Origin: Scatophagus argus | Taxonomy: Eukaryota; Chordata; Actinopteri; Scatophagidae | Assembly (NCBI RefSeq): GCF_020382885.2 | Contig: NC_058511.1 | Span: 3,503,501 to 3,567,500 of the forward strand | Reading direction: 5' to 3' | Length of the DNA stretch: 64,000 bases | Part shown: positions 42,556 through 54,721 of the stretch, piece by piece | How positions within the stretch are numbered: position 1 is the first letter of the stretch | How the letters are laid out: every line of letters begins with the position of its first letter | Program-made: the position numbers and the translations under genes | The notes under the pieces: generated by a model | What the model saw: only the letters and a program-made list of their open reading frames with translations | Databases searched by the model: none | What the model was told of the DNA's origin: nothing

Positions 42556-43864
42556 ACCACAGCGAACAGTCTTCTAAAAGCTGCGTCCCTGGTCGACCTC
42601 ACATCACGCCGCGCTGCCGAGCCCTGATGCGTTCACAGACCTGCAGACAAAGCAACTGGCTCGTGTGCCACACGTTTCTCTCTGCTGTCAGGACGGATGA
42701 AGCGGCGCAGAAATGGCAGATGTCTTCTCTCTGGAGGGATCATTTTCTTCTATACAGCATCATTTTGTCCTGCTGGGATTTTCTTTTGTCATTTTGTTTT
42801 CCTTACATCTCAGCTGCATTGATTACAGCAGAGCATCACTCCTGCTCCGTCTATCATGTTGATACTTAAACAAACAACTCATTTGAAAGTTTTCTGAACC
42901 GCGACTCTTATTGCTGAGGTCTGGTTGATGCCAGGAGTGGAGGACGCAGTTTAAATGAAGACTGGTTGGGGTTTCAGTAGCTGAGACAAAGCAAGACTTC
43001 ACCCCTGTTTGGCACGGTGACCACCTCAAAAGACAAACATGTTGTTGTCTGATCCCCACATGACGACTTGGTTAGATTTAGACTCTGAGACTGTGATTAT
43101 AACTAAAGGAAAGCAGCCATTGGTAGCTGATGGAACATGAATCCTGGTCTCTTGTGCCACAGACTGCCTGAAGATTTCCATACTGCTGATCTGCAACGTT
43201 ATTCGGGAGGAAACACAGTTGCCTTGGATGTTACGACCCAGGAAGTGTGACCGAACAAACGAGAAGGTGATCAGATGAACAACTGGACCTGACATTTTCC
43301 AGCTAACGAACATTTTGTGCAGACTGTGCAGAGTCAGTCTGCAGATATGGTCAATATTAACATTTTCTCATTACGCTGATTTGAAAAGAGCAATCCCACT
43401 AAAAACAGCAGAAATCGCTTTGGGTGAACTTCATTTTCAGGAATTTTCGACGCAACTGGACTGCACACAAAGTCAATGAAAAGACTAAAGCAGGCAAATT
43501 ATAAACGCATAAAATCCGTGGAGGAAACGATGTCACCAGCGAGCGACTTCTGCCCAGCCGTCGTAATGGCTGAAAACACACACAACACTTCACGCTCTGC
43601 CTCCATACATCAGCTTTGTCCTCTGGTGCTGAGAGAGGACGGTCGTTATTCCGACGGGCTCAAGACGTCTTTTGTCAGGAAAATGCTGATCATTTTAAGC
43701 CTTTGAACGCGAAACGATGAAACTCATCTGTTGAGGAAGACGTCCATCTGTCAGACCTTCTAAAATCCATCTTCCCGTCTTCCTCAACACCCACCAGGAA
43801 GAAACAAGGGTTCTGAAGCAAATCAGACTTCCTGAAACACTGACTGTGTTTGTGTGTGAGTCTC

Positions 43865-43868
<4 letters not shown>

Positions 43869-43920
<52 letters not shown>
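43869..43920. repeat. (CA)n microsatellite
   Basis: An uninterrupted CA tract of 52 bp, the longest in the window. Confidence 0.95.
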
Positions 43921-43926
<6 letters not shown>

Positions 43927-44886
43927 ATGGCCCAGTTCCTTGAGGAGACCACAGGTGACTGCCCAATATGACAAGTGTTGAGGAGACAGGCAATAATGAG
44001 AAACATTGTTGGAAGAGGGGAAAAGATGGATGACTGAAAGTGTGTGTGTGTGTGAGAAAGTAAAAATGAGAAAAAACAGAACAGAAGGATGAGAAAGTCC
44101 CTTACAAACTGCAGCAACAGGCTAATGACTTTCCCTTCCTCCTCGTCTTCTCTCCATGTGCTCACATCAGCCGCCGTAACTCACCAGAACTAATATCAGG
44201 ACGAGTCAGAAGGAAGGTGAGGAGTATTTCTGGGCCTCCTGACTTCCAATTATAAGTCCATTTGGTCACGCATATTTGAGGAGCGAGAGCAGAGAGGGAA
44301 AGAGAGAGAGAGAGAGAGAGCGGGATTTGAATATTAGTACATTCTGCGAGCTCATTCCTCCCTCCGCCGTCGCGCGCTGCTGATCAATTTCCCATCCCAT
44401 ACCCTTGGAAACTCTTCAGGGTCACGGCAAATCAATGAGTGCTCTCTCATGAAAAACGGAATAATTATCCAAACTCCATGAATCACAGAGATTGGGGTTG
44501 GCTATGATTTATTCATGCGTTTTCTTTTTTTCTTCTTTTTTCTTTCTTTTTTTTCTTCTTTTTTATTGAGGCAATACTGCATAATAGAGCCGTAACGAAT
44601 GAGATGGATGCCGACGGCTTACAAAATAAATAAATAAATGAATGAAATAAAGACAGGGAGGGTGAGAGATGAAAGGAAAAGGAGAGGCCGGCTGTCAGGA
44701 CTGATTGAGTCAAATGGACTGATGCGAAGACGAGATGGCTCTGAGGATGTTACGGTTTTCTGTCTCCATCTGCACCGCACACACATATTTGATGGAGAAG
44801 CCGTGAGTCACCCAAGCCACTCATCTCTCATCCCCCGCCTCCTTTTTATTTATTTTAAATTTCTTTTTCGCATCCCAGTGCATGTA

Positions 44887-45648
44887 CAGCGCGTCCGGAA
44901 AGTATTTCTTTTTTTTTTTGCACATTTTGTTATGTGACTGTCTCATTGCAAAATGGATTCAGTTCATTTCTGCCCTCTCCACAGAGCAACGCTGGAGCTC
45001 TGTCAGAGTGACCATTGGGTTGTTGTTCACCTCCCTGACTGAGACCCTTCTACCCAGATCACTCAGTTTAGTTGGACAGCCAGCTCTAGGAAGAATCCTG
45101 GTGGTTCCAAACTTCTTCCACATACAGATTATGGAGGCCACTGGGCTCTTTAGGACCTTTAATGCAGCAGAAATGTTTCTGTACCCGTCCCCAGATCTGT
45201 GCCTCGACACAATCCTGTCTCAGAGGTCTACAGACAGTTCCTTTGACTTCAGGCTTGGTTTGTGCTCTGACATGCTCTGTCAACTCTGAGGCCTTATATA
45301 GACAGGTGTGTGCCTTTCCAAATCAAGCCCAATCAACTGAATTTACCACAGGTGGACCCAACTCAGGTTGTAGGAACCTCTGAAGGACGATCAGTGGAAA
45401 CAGGACGCACCTGAGCTCAGTTTTGAGTGACATAGCAAAGAGTGTGAATACTTTTGTACATGTTTTTCATTTTTAATAAATTTGCAAAAAAAAAAGAAAA
45501 AATCAAGCAAACTTGTTTCACTTTGTCATTATGAGGTATTTTGTGTAGAATTTTGAAATTGAATTTAATCCATTGTGGAATGAGACTGTAACATAACAGA
45601 ATGTGGGGGGAAAAAGCGAAGCGGTGTGAATACTTTCCGGATGCACTG
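44887..45648 (-). mobile_element. Tc1/mariner non-autonomous element, 762 bp, with HTH transposase remnant
   Basis: The left end CAGCGCGTCCGGAAAGTATT and the right end, whose complement reads CAGTGCATCCGGAAAGTATT, form terminal inverted repeats. Each end also has inner matches (TGTTATGT..GTCTCATT) that extend the similarity to about 70 bp. TA lies outside the left end; the right side reads CA. On the minus strand, 44,959-45,210 encodes a Tc1 N-terminal HTH region (NISAALKVLKSPVASIICMW, KKFGTTRILPRAGCPTKLS). The whole DDE half is missing. It is a deletion derivative that could have moved only with a helper transposase. Confidence 0.9.
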
Positions 45649-47038
45649 CATGTTGGGTGTTTGGCTTCGTCTGCAAAATTCAAATTGTGAACAACTTTAA
45701 AGCAGCCTGACAAAAACAAAAGAAAAAGAAAAAGTGAAAACAAGAAGTTCACCCTGTACTAACCACTTTGGTAAATCCTCATTTTTTATGGTTGTGGTTT
45801 CAATTGGCACGTTCATGTTCCATCTGTACAGCAGGAGCAGCCGGTCACACATGTAGGTCGCCCTTTTGTTACATTTAGTCAGCAAACAGCATTGATATTG
45901 AGGCATCCTGCAATAACCTCCAATATAAAAAAAACTGCATTCAGCTGTCTTTAATTTTGAACTTAATGGCACTACTGGGGTTTGACTTGGCTTTTAAACT
46001 TTTACTGCTTTTTCTTCCCTGACTTCTCAGGTTTCTTACCACAGCCACACCAGGAATAGAGTAATTATTAATAAGAAAAACAAAAACACAAACAAAAAAA
46101 CAGTCTACATCCTGATTTTGTTCTTGTCGGTCATTAAATGCTGCATTTGGTAGATTACATAGATCACATATATGAGATTATATAGATTAGATTACATAAT
46201 TCCTGACCTTTAATTTCCTCATTATTAAAAAAGCAGCCAGTGGAAGCAAATGGTTTTTGCTTCTGTAAATTCTTACTTTTTTGTGCTGAAGACATAACCT
46301 TATAAATACTTTAAATACTCATTGGCCTATGATTAACTCATATGCAGTGTGTTGTTTTGCAGAATTAGCTCGTATGTGTTTGGAGTTCACTTTGTTCGGC
46401 CAAAGTCTGCAGATCCCTAAATGTAAGCCGCTGGCCATTGAGCCATTGTTTTAAACTCCACGCGTCACTTTGATTGTTCAATCAATCAAGAGCAACTATT
46501 TACAGAACAAGTTTTTGTTAACTTGAATGAATAAACTTGAGATTCACTAAGGATTTTCCTTCAAAAAGTCCCAAAGCTATCTGTCATTACTTGCTCAACC
46601 CTAACTGTTGAAATGACATGGAAAATAATTACCCTAGAATTGGCTGTCTCAATAAAAAGTTCCTTGAAAAAGGCCCTGTAAACATCATGGTTTAGCCAAC
46701 AGTGAAACAAAACTACTGATCATCTTTTCAGAGAAGTTTCTGGATCCTCTGGGATGTCTGATTTCACTGTTTCACGTCACTTCAAATCCTTCTGTGCCTT
46801 TTACCCTCCTGCTGGTGGCTTTATTTCTTCATGTTTTTTGTGCCGCCTGACTTCCTCCGACATCAGCAGGAACAGGGGATCCATGTTCACTGTCCAATAA
46901 GTACAAGCAGGAAGAAGCGAAGCGGTTTAGTTTCCTCCTGAGGGAACCCATGGATGATCACGTCCAATGACTAACACTGACCAGTATCGATCACAGTGCA
47001 GACGAGGCCCTTTAGCATGCTCTAACGGAGAGGAGGGC

Positions 47039-47072
<34 letters not shown>

Positions 47073-47255
47073 TGTGTGTTTCGCCTTGAAAAGAAAAGGT
47101 CTGCATCTGCCACAGACTGCAAGATATCATTATGGTCTGGACTCCCTGATGACAGCTCTTTACAGAACAGAGGCAGATGAAAGACGAATAACACAAGCAT
47201 GAATATGCAGGAGTCACTGCTATTTGGTCCTGGGTTGTGCAACCTTTATTCATTA

Positions 47256-47292
<37 letters not shown>

Positions 47293-50187
47293 AAACAGTT
47301 ACTTCGACCTGCGAAGAATGCCATGCCCTAAAGGGAAACCAAATTAACTCCAGTTACTGCAAAATAAAAGAAAAGTCACTGGGTTAGATTAAATCTCACT
47401 CAGACAGGTGAGACAGAGAGACATGGTCAAAGTTAAGGCCTGGCCAGCATGGGTAAGCTTGGTTGTAAGAGTCAGCTCTGTGGAGGGGAAGATTATTAGT
47501 GTTAGCTCGAGGGGTTCCTCTCATGCACTACGTGGCCCTTGTCTCCAACATTACAGGACACAAAAAACAAAGGCGCCACGTAGAGTAAATTGTCGGAGAA
47601 AGTTGAGAACGTCAGCCACAGAGGTGGCAGAGCACAAAATGTTAACATTGGTCAGACACGTTTTTACCGGAGCCCCATGATGCTAAAGAAGGACTGAGAT
47701 GAGCCTGACGCCAATGAGATTATTCAAGACCCACTTTTCTGCAAAGCCGCATTAAGAACATTAGAACCAGAGGGTCTCTCTGCATCACATTGTGGATACA
47801 TTTTATCGGCCAAACCGTCTGCAATGGTCAGCCATCAGAGAGGCAGAGAAGCAGACAAACTATTGAGTGATGCTGTGTGCACAAAGCTTTATTTAACACT
47901 CACCGGAGCACGTTTTTCACAGCTACGAGCTGTTGTAGGTGGTGCTGTTGCTGCTGGTCTCAAGGGTACTCTTGACTCCTAAACACTATTGTAATACATG
48001 TGATAATATGTACATTATGATCACGCTCTCACACACACACACAATAGCCCCTCACACACTTTTACGGGCTGCAGGGACCATAATAATGCATCATAAGAGC
48101 AAAAGGAAAATTCCCTAAAGCAAACTGAAATGGAAGCCGTTGCAGCTCACACTAAATCATCTGGTGGCTCTGGTAGTTTGCCAGACTGCAGAAAAAGAAA
48201 GTGCACAGTGAGGAAAGAGAGAATGCCTGTGTTTGGAGAATAGTTCACTCTTAATGGAAAATGGTCCATTTTGGTCTCCAACGGTGAGAAATGTGACAGG
48301 AATCCAGCGTTAGTACAAACGGTGTCGCTTCATTTTGACAGGCCTCTTTTAACTCGATATCACAGCAAGTCAGCAAGAATCATTTGAACGTGAGGCCAGT
48401 GAGGGATTTCCAGCTTTCATCCTCCGTAAATTTTAATTTCTGCAACAACCAGTAAGTCAAACTCTCTGCCTGAAGGCTGTGATCAAAGTTATAAAGATAA
48501 GTAGAACTGGAATAAAGCATAACCCAACATTCTGATTTAGATTTAGGAAAAGTGACAGACAGACCAGAGATGATAACATTTATGGAGTGGTATTTGAAAT
48601 TACGACTCAAGCTGAAGCTCATTTTTTATTACATCAATCTGTTATTACCACCAGTTATTTGTTTACTCATAAAATGTGACAAAATAATAATTAAAAAAAT
48701 CTGCTTACACTGCAGGGCAAATCCTAAAGATATTTACAGATTTATAAAACAGACGAAGAGAAAAAAAAAGGACACGTGGAGCCAGAATATTTTCACATCT
48801 TACTTTTTAAATTTAATATTTGACCATTTTGGTTCATTTTTTAAAAAAAATCTTTTCAAATCAAATTATTGGCAAATCTTACCAACTGCTTTAACATGAA
48901 GACAAGAGACTGATTTTATAAAACAAGCAAATGTAATCATGTCTTTCAGAGTGAAATCAGCTCATTATAGAAAATCATACGTGACGAACTATAATCTGAT
49001 GAAACATACATCAGATACATTTGTGTGCAGTTGTGACGCGTGCAAATGGTTAATGAAGGTGCTGAACTGCTTAAATTAAGACAAATGGGAACTTCATAGC
49101 AGCATTAAAAATGCACGTTTATTGACGTTTTGACGTTTTGACGAATAAAAGCATCACTTGTTACTGCAACACTTTGAGGACATCGTGTGTCTGCGTAACT
49201 CCATCAGTAGTTTTGATGTCATTATTTCCACTGGAATCAACGCAGCCCTTCATGGATCTCAGCTGAGGAGGAAAACACTGTGATAACCTCCAGATGATGA
49301 ACAGATCCTGGTTATTGGCTCTGAGAGAGGCAACACGGGAGAGGAGAGAGGCAGGGGCTGGATGAAGGACTGCCGTAAACTAGAAAGTAATATCAGGTGA
49401 TGAGAATTATTGTCTGTGAGAGGAGGGAGGAGGGGGGCAGAAGAAAGGTGAGAGGTGGGGAAAAAAATGAATGAAAGACAGATGATGGGAAAAGGCAAAC
49501 GAAGAGTGACGGAGGGGACGAGGGAGTGTCATGCAAAGATGGCTGATTGGCTCCTTTATGGACATGGGAACAACCCATCGTGCTGTACATGAAAGGCCTG
49601 CAGTTTTGTGGGTGTAACTTGATTCACAACATGTTTCTGAAATCTGCTCACTGCTGTCTGAACTGTAATTTCTCAGTACCAACTTGGCAAAACTGCTTGC
49701 TGTCCTCCAGCTGCACTTTCTGCTGCCATGTTCAACAGGCACAAATGGCCCAAAGCCTGGACAAACAGTATATGTTGGTTAGCCAACAGGGATGAGCAGG
49801 TGCACCAAGTATATCCAATTAAATCATCTATAGCTACTCGAAATGGGCGGGATTTAAACAGGAAGTGTGTGTGGCTACCTGGATGTTGTTCATTTAAGCC
49901 TGAAACTGAGATGGGTTGATCAGAAGTTGTTCAGTTTATTATTTACTGGAAAACTACTTGAACTTGAAACACTTAAAGACATAAGTACCTTTGGATGATG
50001 GGAGTTCATGAAAATCTTCCTGATGCATGCAATTATTTGACCCTGAAACAACAAAACAGAAGAAAGTGATTCAAAGAAGTGAAGTACTGAAGAGTAGAAT
50101 TTTGTAAATAAACACATAAAAGACCCCAAAGTAAGGAGGGAAGCAAGAAACAGTGTCGAGACCTGGCCTTTTGTCTTATAACATCTC
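45649..50187. other. intergenic DNA next to the ext1 3' end
   Basis: No gene is visible. It contains (GT)n at about 47,040-47,070, (CA)n at about 47,257-47,285, and a purine-rich patch near 49,420-49,470. The long AT-rich part at 48,560-48,870 has poly-A and poly-T runs. I see nothing else to name. Confidence 0.55.
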
Positions 50188-50198
50188 TTTATTTTATT
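50188..50198 (-). promoter_or_regulatory. candidate poly(A) signals for ext1
   Basis: On the minus strand two overlapping AATAAA hexamers lie about 650 nt beyond the ext1 stop codon. Another AATAAA is at 50,617-50,622, about 220 nt beyond the stop. Which is used cannot be decided. Confidence 0.4.
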
Positions 50199-50842
50199 CT
50201 TATTTTCTTCATACAGACAGGAACTGCTGCGGAAATCTACAATAGTATACAAGAGGCGTATTGCCGTTGTCTCTGTCCTGTGGTCTGACTCACAATCTCC
50301 AGTCTGTCCCTTTTGTCCACAATATGTCCTTAATGTACATACACTATGAGGTCAGCCTTTTCCCCTACATTACACTGTTTACTCCGCAGTCCGACTTCCA
50401 CAACAAACATAGCTTTTAAATGTATTCTATTCAAACACGTTATGTTTTTTTAGGTCCTTGTACAGGTGTCTCGTTCAAACCATGCAACACTGTATGTCTG
50501 TGGTCAGGACAGTCTTTGTTGCATGTGTATCCATGCATTCATATTTATGTGTATAGTCACAGATGGCGCGTATGGATGGCCACTCGCTGCTGTCCACCAC
50601 GCATACAGAATCAGTGTTTATTTTTTCCACAGAAATACACAGTTAAATGTCTTACGTGTACCTCAGTGTTTTGTCATTTTTATGTCCGGTGCATTTGTGA
50701 TTTTCTTTTATAGCCTCACAAAATGTTCACATTCAGTGTGTGTATTCTTGTCACGGCCCTTTAAACAGGAAACACACACACACACACACACACACGGCCA
50801 GCCACTCTTACATCCTGTCATTTGGTGTTTATCCTTGTGCAT

Positions 50843-51028
50843 TCACAGCTTCTCAATGTCCCTGTATTTCTTCCTCAGGATGGAGACCTGGTCCCTGAAC
50901 AACACAGGGTCCAGCCTCATCTGGGAGTGAACCAGCGGCATGAAACCCAGCCAGTGACTGAAGATGTTCATGCACGTCTGTCGCTGGGCAAAGTGGTCCG
51001 GGTCGGCCCACCGAGAGGCCTTGGAGCC
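50843..51028 (-). CDS. ext1: ext1 last coding exon
   Basis: It encodes [20 protein letters not shown] to the end DIEKL, with TGA at 50,843-50,845. The acceptor is TCTAAATCAAG. The sequence [20 protein letters not shown] is nearly identical to human EXT1. Confidence 0.96.
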   Translation of the reverse strand, partial: GSKASRWADPDHFAQRQTCMNIFSHWLGFMPLVHSQMRLDPVLFRDQVSILRKKYRDIEKL

Positions 51029-51815
51029 CTTGATTTAGAGAAAAACACATGGAAACAGAGAAAGACAGACAGAAAATGCATTAGAACAACAAAGGAGTCC
51101 ACTACCAGAGCAGCTGCTTATAACATATAATCAGTGTTCTTTTTCTGCTATATAAAAAGAACACTGATAATAAAACTCTGCAAAAACCATTATAATGCTA
51201 TTTCACTGACCATGTCAGAAAATCTATTGTGTAAACCTCATCAGCTGAAAGAAACCTTGCAGTGAAAAGGATTCATTTACAGGGCAGTGTAAGAAAAATC
51301 ACACTGAGCATAAGGAACTGAATCATATATAAACACACCATTAAGAGTCGGTCACAACAGAAAGTGGCTGCGCAAAAATATATTGCGCTTGAAGCTTGGT
51401 GACGTAGTGAATACACCCAGAAGGAGAGCTAACGGCTAACACCTGGACATACCAGGTGCGCTCACTCGCAATTTCTGTATGAGTCTGTTGACTCCTCCTG
51501 TCCCTTTGTCCTCTGCTTTGTTAATCTTACCATCCAATAAAGACTTACCGAAGAAGCTGTCAAGCTTGAACAATACATTCACATGGTTTATGTAAAAGAT
51601 ATATTTGTGCCCTTAACTCCTACCTCACAAGCTCAAACAATTCCTCTTTTGTTTTTGTAGACCATTTCGTACTCCCTCAGTGCAGATTAAAAGAAAAATG
51701 ACGTTGCAACACAGTTAATAAGCTACTGTAGCGTGATCTTTTGGGGAATTTTTGACCCTTTGCTCTAAAGGTTAGCCCTGTCAGCCACTGAAGCCCAAGC
51801 AGGTCGATGGCCATC

Positions 51816-51873
<58 letters not shown>

Positions 51874-54675
51874 AATGAGAGGCTCAGTAAAGTGCTTCGT
51901 CCCGGGTTGAAAAGTGTTTTGTATGTAAATCCAGGCCATTAACAGTTTAACCATTCACTAAAGGCACAAAAAGAACAGGATGTGTAGGTGTCACTTGGTT
52001 TTCTCAGGCCGTCTGCTGTTTTTGTAAGTTTTGTGTCTGCCATTAAGGTTGCTGGTAGGATTTTCATTCTGGACTTCCTTGGGGGGGCTTTCATTTCTCC
52101 CCTGTGGTCGGTTCTTACATGTGTGCGTCTCCTTGACTACACGGTCAGATGTCTAGCTGCGACTGAAGTGACTGAATGACTGACAGATGCTTCATTTGTC
52201 TCCCTTGATGGGAATTTTTAACATCCTAAATGTCCCATATGACTCCAGTTATGAGGGTTTGGGGTCAGAGGAAGCTGCTCCTTAACACGGACAGCTTGTC
52301 ACGATAAGGCAGGAGGGGTTGCTGATGGCCACACGTCGGCCTGCACCTCCTACCCTTTGTTTTGCTCTCTCCAGAGACTCTGGGATCATCACACTGACAG
52401 AGCCAGTCGACCTGAGCAGCTGCTTCACTCCGTGGGAATCTCCCGTCGACACTCCAGCAAACAGCAGTTTAAAATCAAGGGTCTTTCACATATTGTTGGA
52501 AAGTACAGGCAAAGCAGTTTTTTCCTCCAACTAGCCAGTCGTGTAACTCGGTCGTTCAGCCCGAGTGAACTCACTTTGCCCGTGTAGGTGTGGCACACGT
52601 TACCTGGGAGTTTTGCAGTCAGAAATGTTGTGGTTCACATGAACTGCAGCTCTTTCATGCCACCTTCCTTTATTTTGGTGGGATGTTCACCACCAGCAGC
52701 TGCTTTGGTTTACTGACATTTTGCTTCAATCCGGCAAAGCAAATCAAACGTTGTCCTCACCCACACACCTACCGGATATTAATGTGGGGTTCATGTCAGC
52801 ACTGTAGAACGAGTGGTGCACCTTAACCATCGGGTACTGAATGTAGACCTTCATCCAGCTTATCCATCTGCATCTTTATAATCCTGCCCTGCAATGTGGA
52901 AGGGCCTGATGATGTTAAACTTCCATGGAAAGTTTCAGAGTTACCCTCAGCAGTCAAAGCAGCTGGATGTCTCCATAATGCTATTATTTCCTGCTGAGGT
53001 GCCCTCATTACCTGGTAATCTGGGATGGATATTGGGGTGGGGGGCAGGTCCTATTGATGGTCAGACAGAGTAATAAAACTACAAAGAAACGGGGTCTACG
53101 AAATGAACTGAATGAAAAATCTCTTCTCTAGACAGAAATCTGTCAAAAAATATCAGCTAAGTCTTCTGTTGCTTCATCAGAAGTGCTCAGCTGGTTTGCT
53201 AAAATATTCCTCCTCCTCCTCCTCCTTCTTCTTCTCTGTTTTAAATGCTTGTCTGCTGCTGCTTGAAGCACAGTAACACACCAGGGGTGAGAGAGGGGAG
53301 GCAAGAAGAGAGAGAGAGAGGGAGAGAGAGACTCAGACAGAAAGAAAGAAAGAAAGAGACGGAGTAAATCTCAGTTTGCCTTCACAATTAAGACATTAAT
53401 CACTGAGTCCATACTGCCGAGTCATCGTCCTGCCTGTGGTCAGGCCATCAATCAGAACCTGACATCGGACCGGTCACACGAAGCGCACACAGACACACAC
53501 GCACACACACATGCACAAACACACACATACAGGGAGCTCCTGTACACAATCTGAAGCTTCTCCACTATTGTTCATTTAACACAAAGATGTGAATCTCTCG
53601 GGCGGCACGGTGGTGCAGTGGTTAGCACTGTCGCCTCATAGCAAGAGGGTTCCAGGTTCGAATCCCGGTCTCTCCCTGTGCCTGCGTGGGTTTTCTCCGG
53701 GTTCTCCGGCTTCCTCCCACAATACCAAAAACATGCACATTAGGTTAATTGGCTACTCTACATTGCTCCTAGGTGTGAGTGTGAGAGTGTGTGGTTGTCT
53801 GTCTTTGTGTGTTGGCCCTGCGATTGACTGGCGACCAGTCCAGGGTGAACCCCGCCTCTCGCCCGTAGTCAGCTGGGGGGTTAGGGTTAGGGCTCCAGCT
53901 CCCCCGCGACCCTGACGGATAAGCGGTATAGAAAATGGATGGATGGATGTGAATCTCTCTGTTCTCTCTAAAACATGTGGACCTCATCCCAACGTCAAGC
54001 AGTCTTCAGCGTACCCAGACGACTTTATGAGCATTAGTGATAGCTGTGATAGCAATTTGTTGATCAATCGGCAGCTACGCCCCAAATCATGCAAAGCTTT
54101 ATTGTCGGTCTTAATCTCTGAAACTAACAACTGAGACATTCAGGAAACTGTTCACTGAGGTGAAAGATCAAGCGAGAAGTGGGATCATTTTCTCATAAGC
54201 TTATATATAACCAAACTTCATTTTGAAACCAACTGAGCCGCCCCCTGCTGGCCATTAGAAAGCATGCAGATTTAAGGCACTTCCACACCGGCTTCACTTT
54301 TCAAACCCAGGGGCTTCGTCCACTTATCTCGCTGCCTGTGGATAAACCTCTACCTGGGTCATCAGGGTCTCCTTGTACTGCTTCTTCTGGGTGACTTTGA
54401 TCGGCGGCTGCTTGGTCACGGCCGAAACCAGGAAGTTCATCAGGATGTCTTCACAGTTAGCCATGCGGTCCACCGTGGTCAGCAGGCTGGCCGGGACCAG
54501 GTGGGTGAACAGGTAGTGGTAGTATCTGACACACACACACACACACACAAGAGGAAACCAGACAGTTAATTGCGACAGTTAAAGCTGCACTTCTCTGTGT
54601 GGTTGCTGTGTTGCACTCTGTGCAGCATGGCAGCACTGGATCATTGTCACCTCTGTTACCCCCTACCAAGGTCTG

Positions 54676-54721
<46 letters not shown>

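Larger units (their letters stand above)
41527..44886. other. intergenic DNA with AT palindrome and microsatellites
   Basis: No gene is visible. It contains (CA)n at 41,892-41,926, a CAGA/CAGG tetranucleotide run at about 42,116-42,157, the AT palindrome at 42,272-42,321, an AAGTA-type repeat at 42,420-42,555 and a 52-bp CA tract at 43,869-43,920. The stretch 44,326-44,520 looks unique and could be a conserved element. Confidence 0.6.
51029..54353 (-). other. ext1 last intron, contains a SINE
   Basis: An intron of 3.3 kb. It holds (GT)n at 51,823-51,869, GA/GAAA simple repeats at about 53,307-53,356, a CA-rich patch at about 53,480-53,530 and the SINE at 53,600-53,945. No further exon is visible. 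Confidence 0.8.

Noticed and set aside
22999..50842. Hidden exoc8 or another gene after gnpat
   Set aside because: EXOC8 would be a single long frame. No frame here exceeds about 170 codons and none resembles a known family apart from transposase pieces.
53600..53680. Possible tRNA gene
   Set aside because: A and B boxes are present, but there is no complete cloverleaf, and the body, tail and 14-bp duplication show a SINE.
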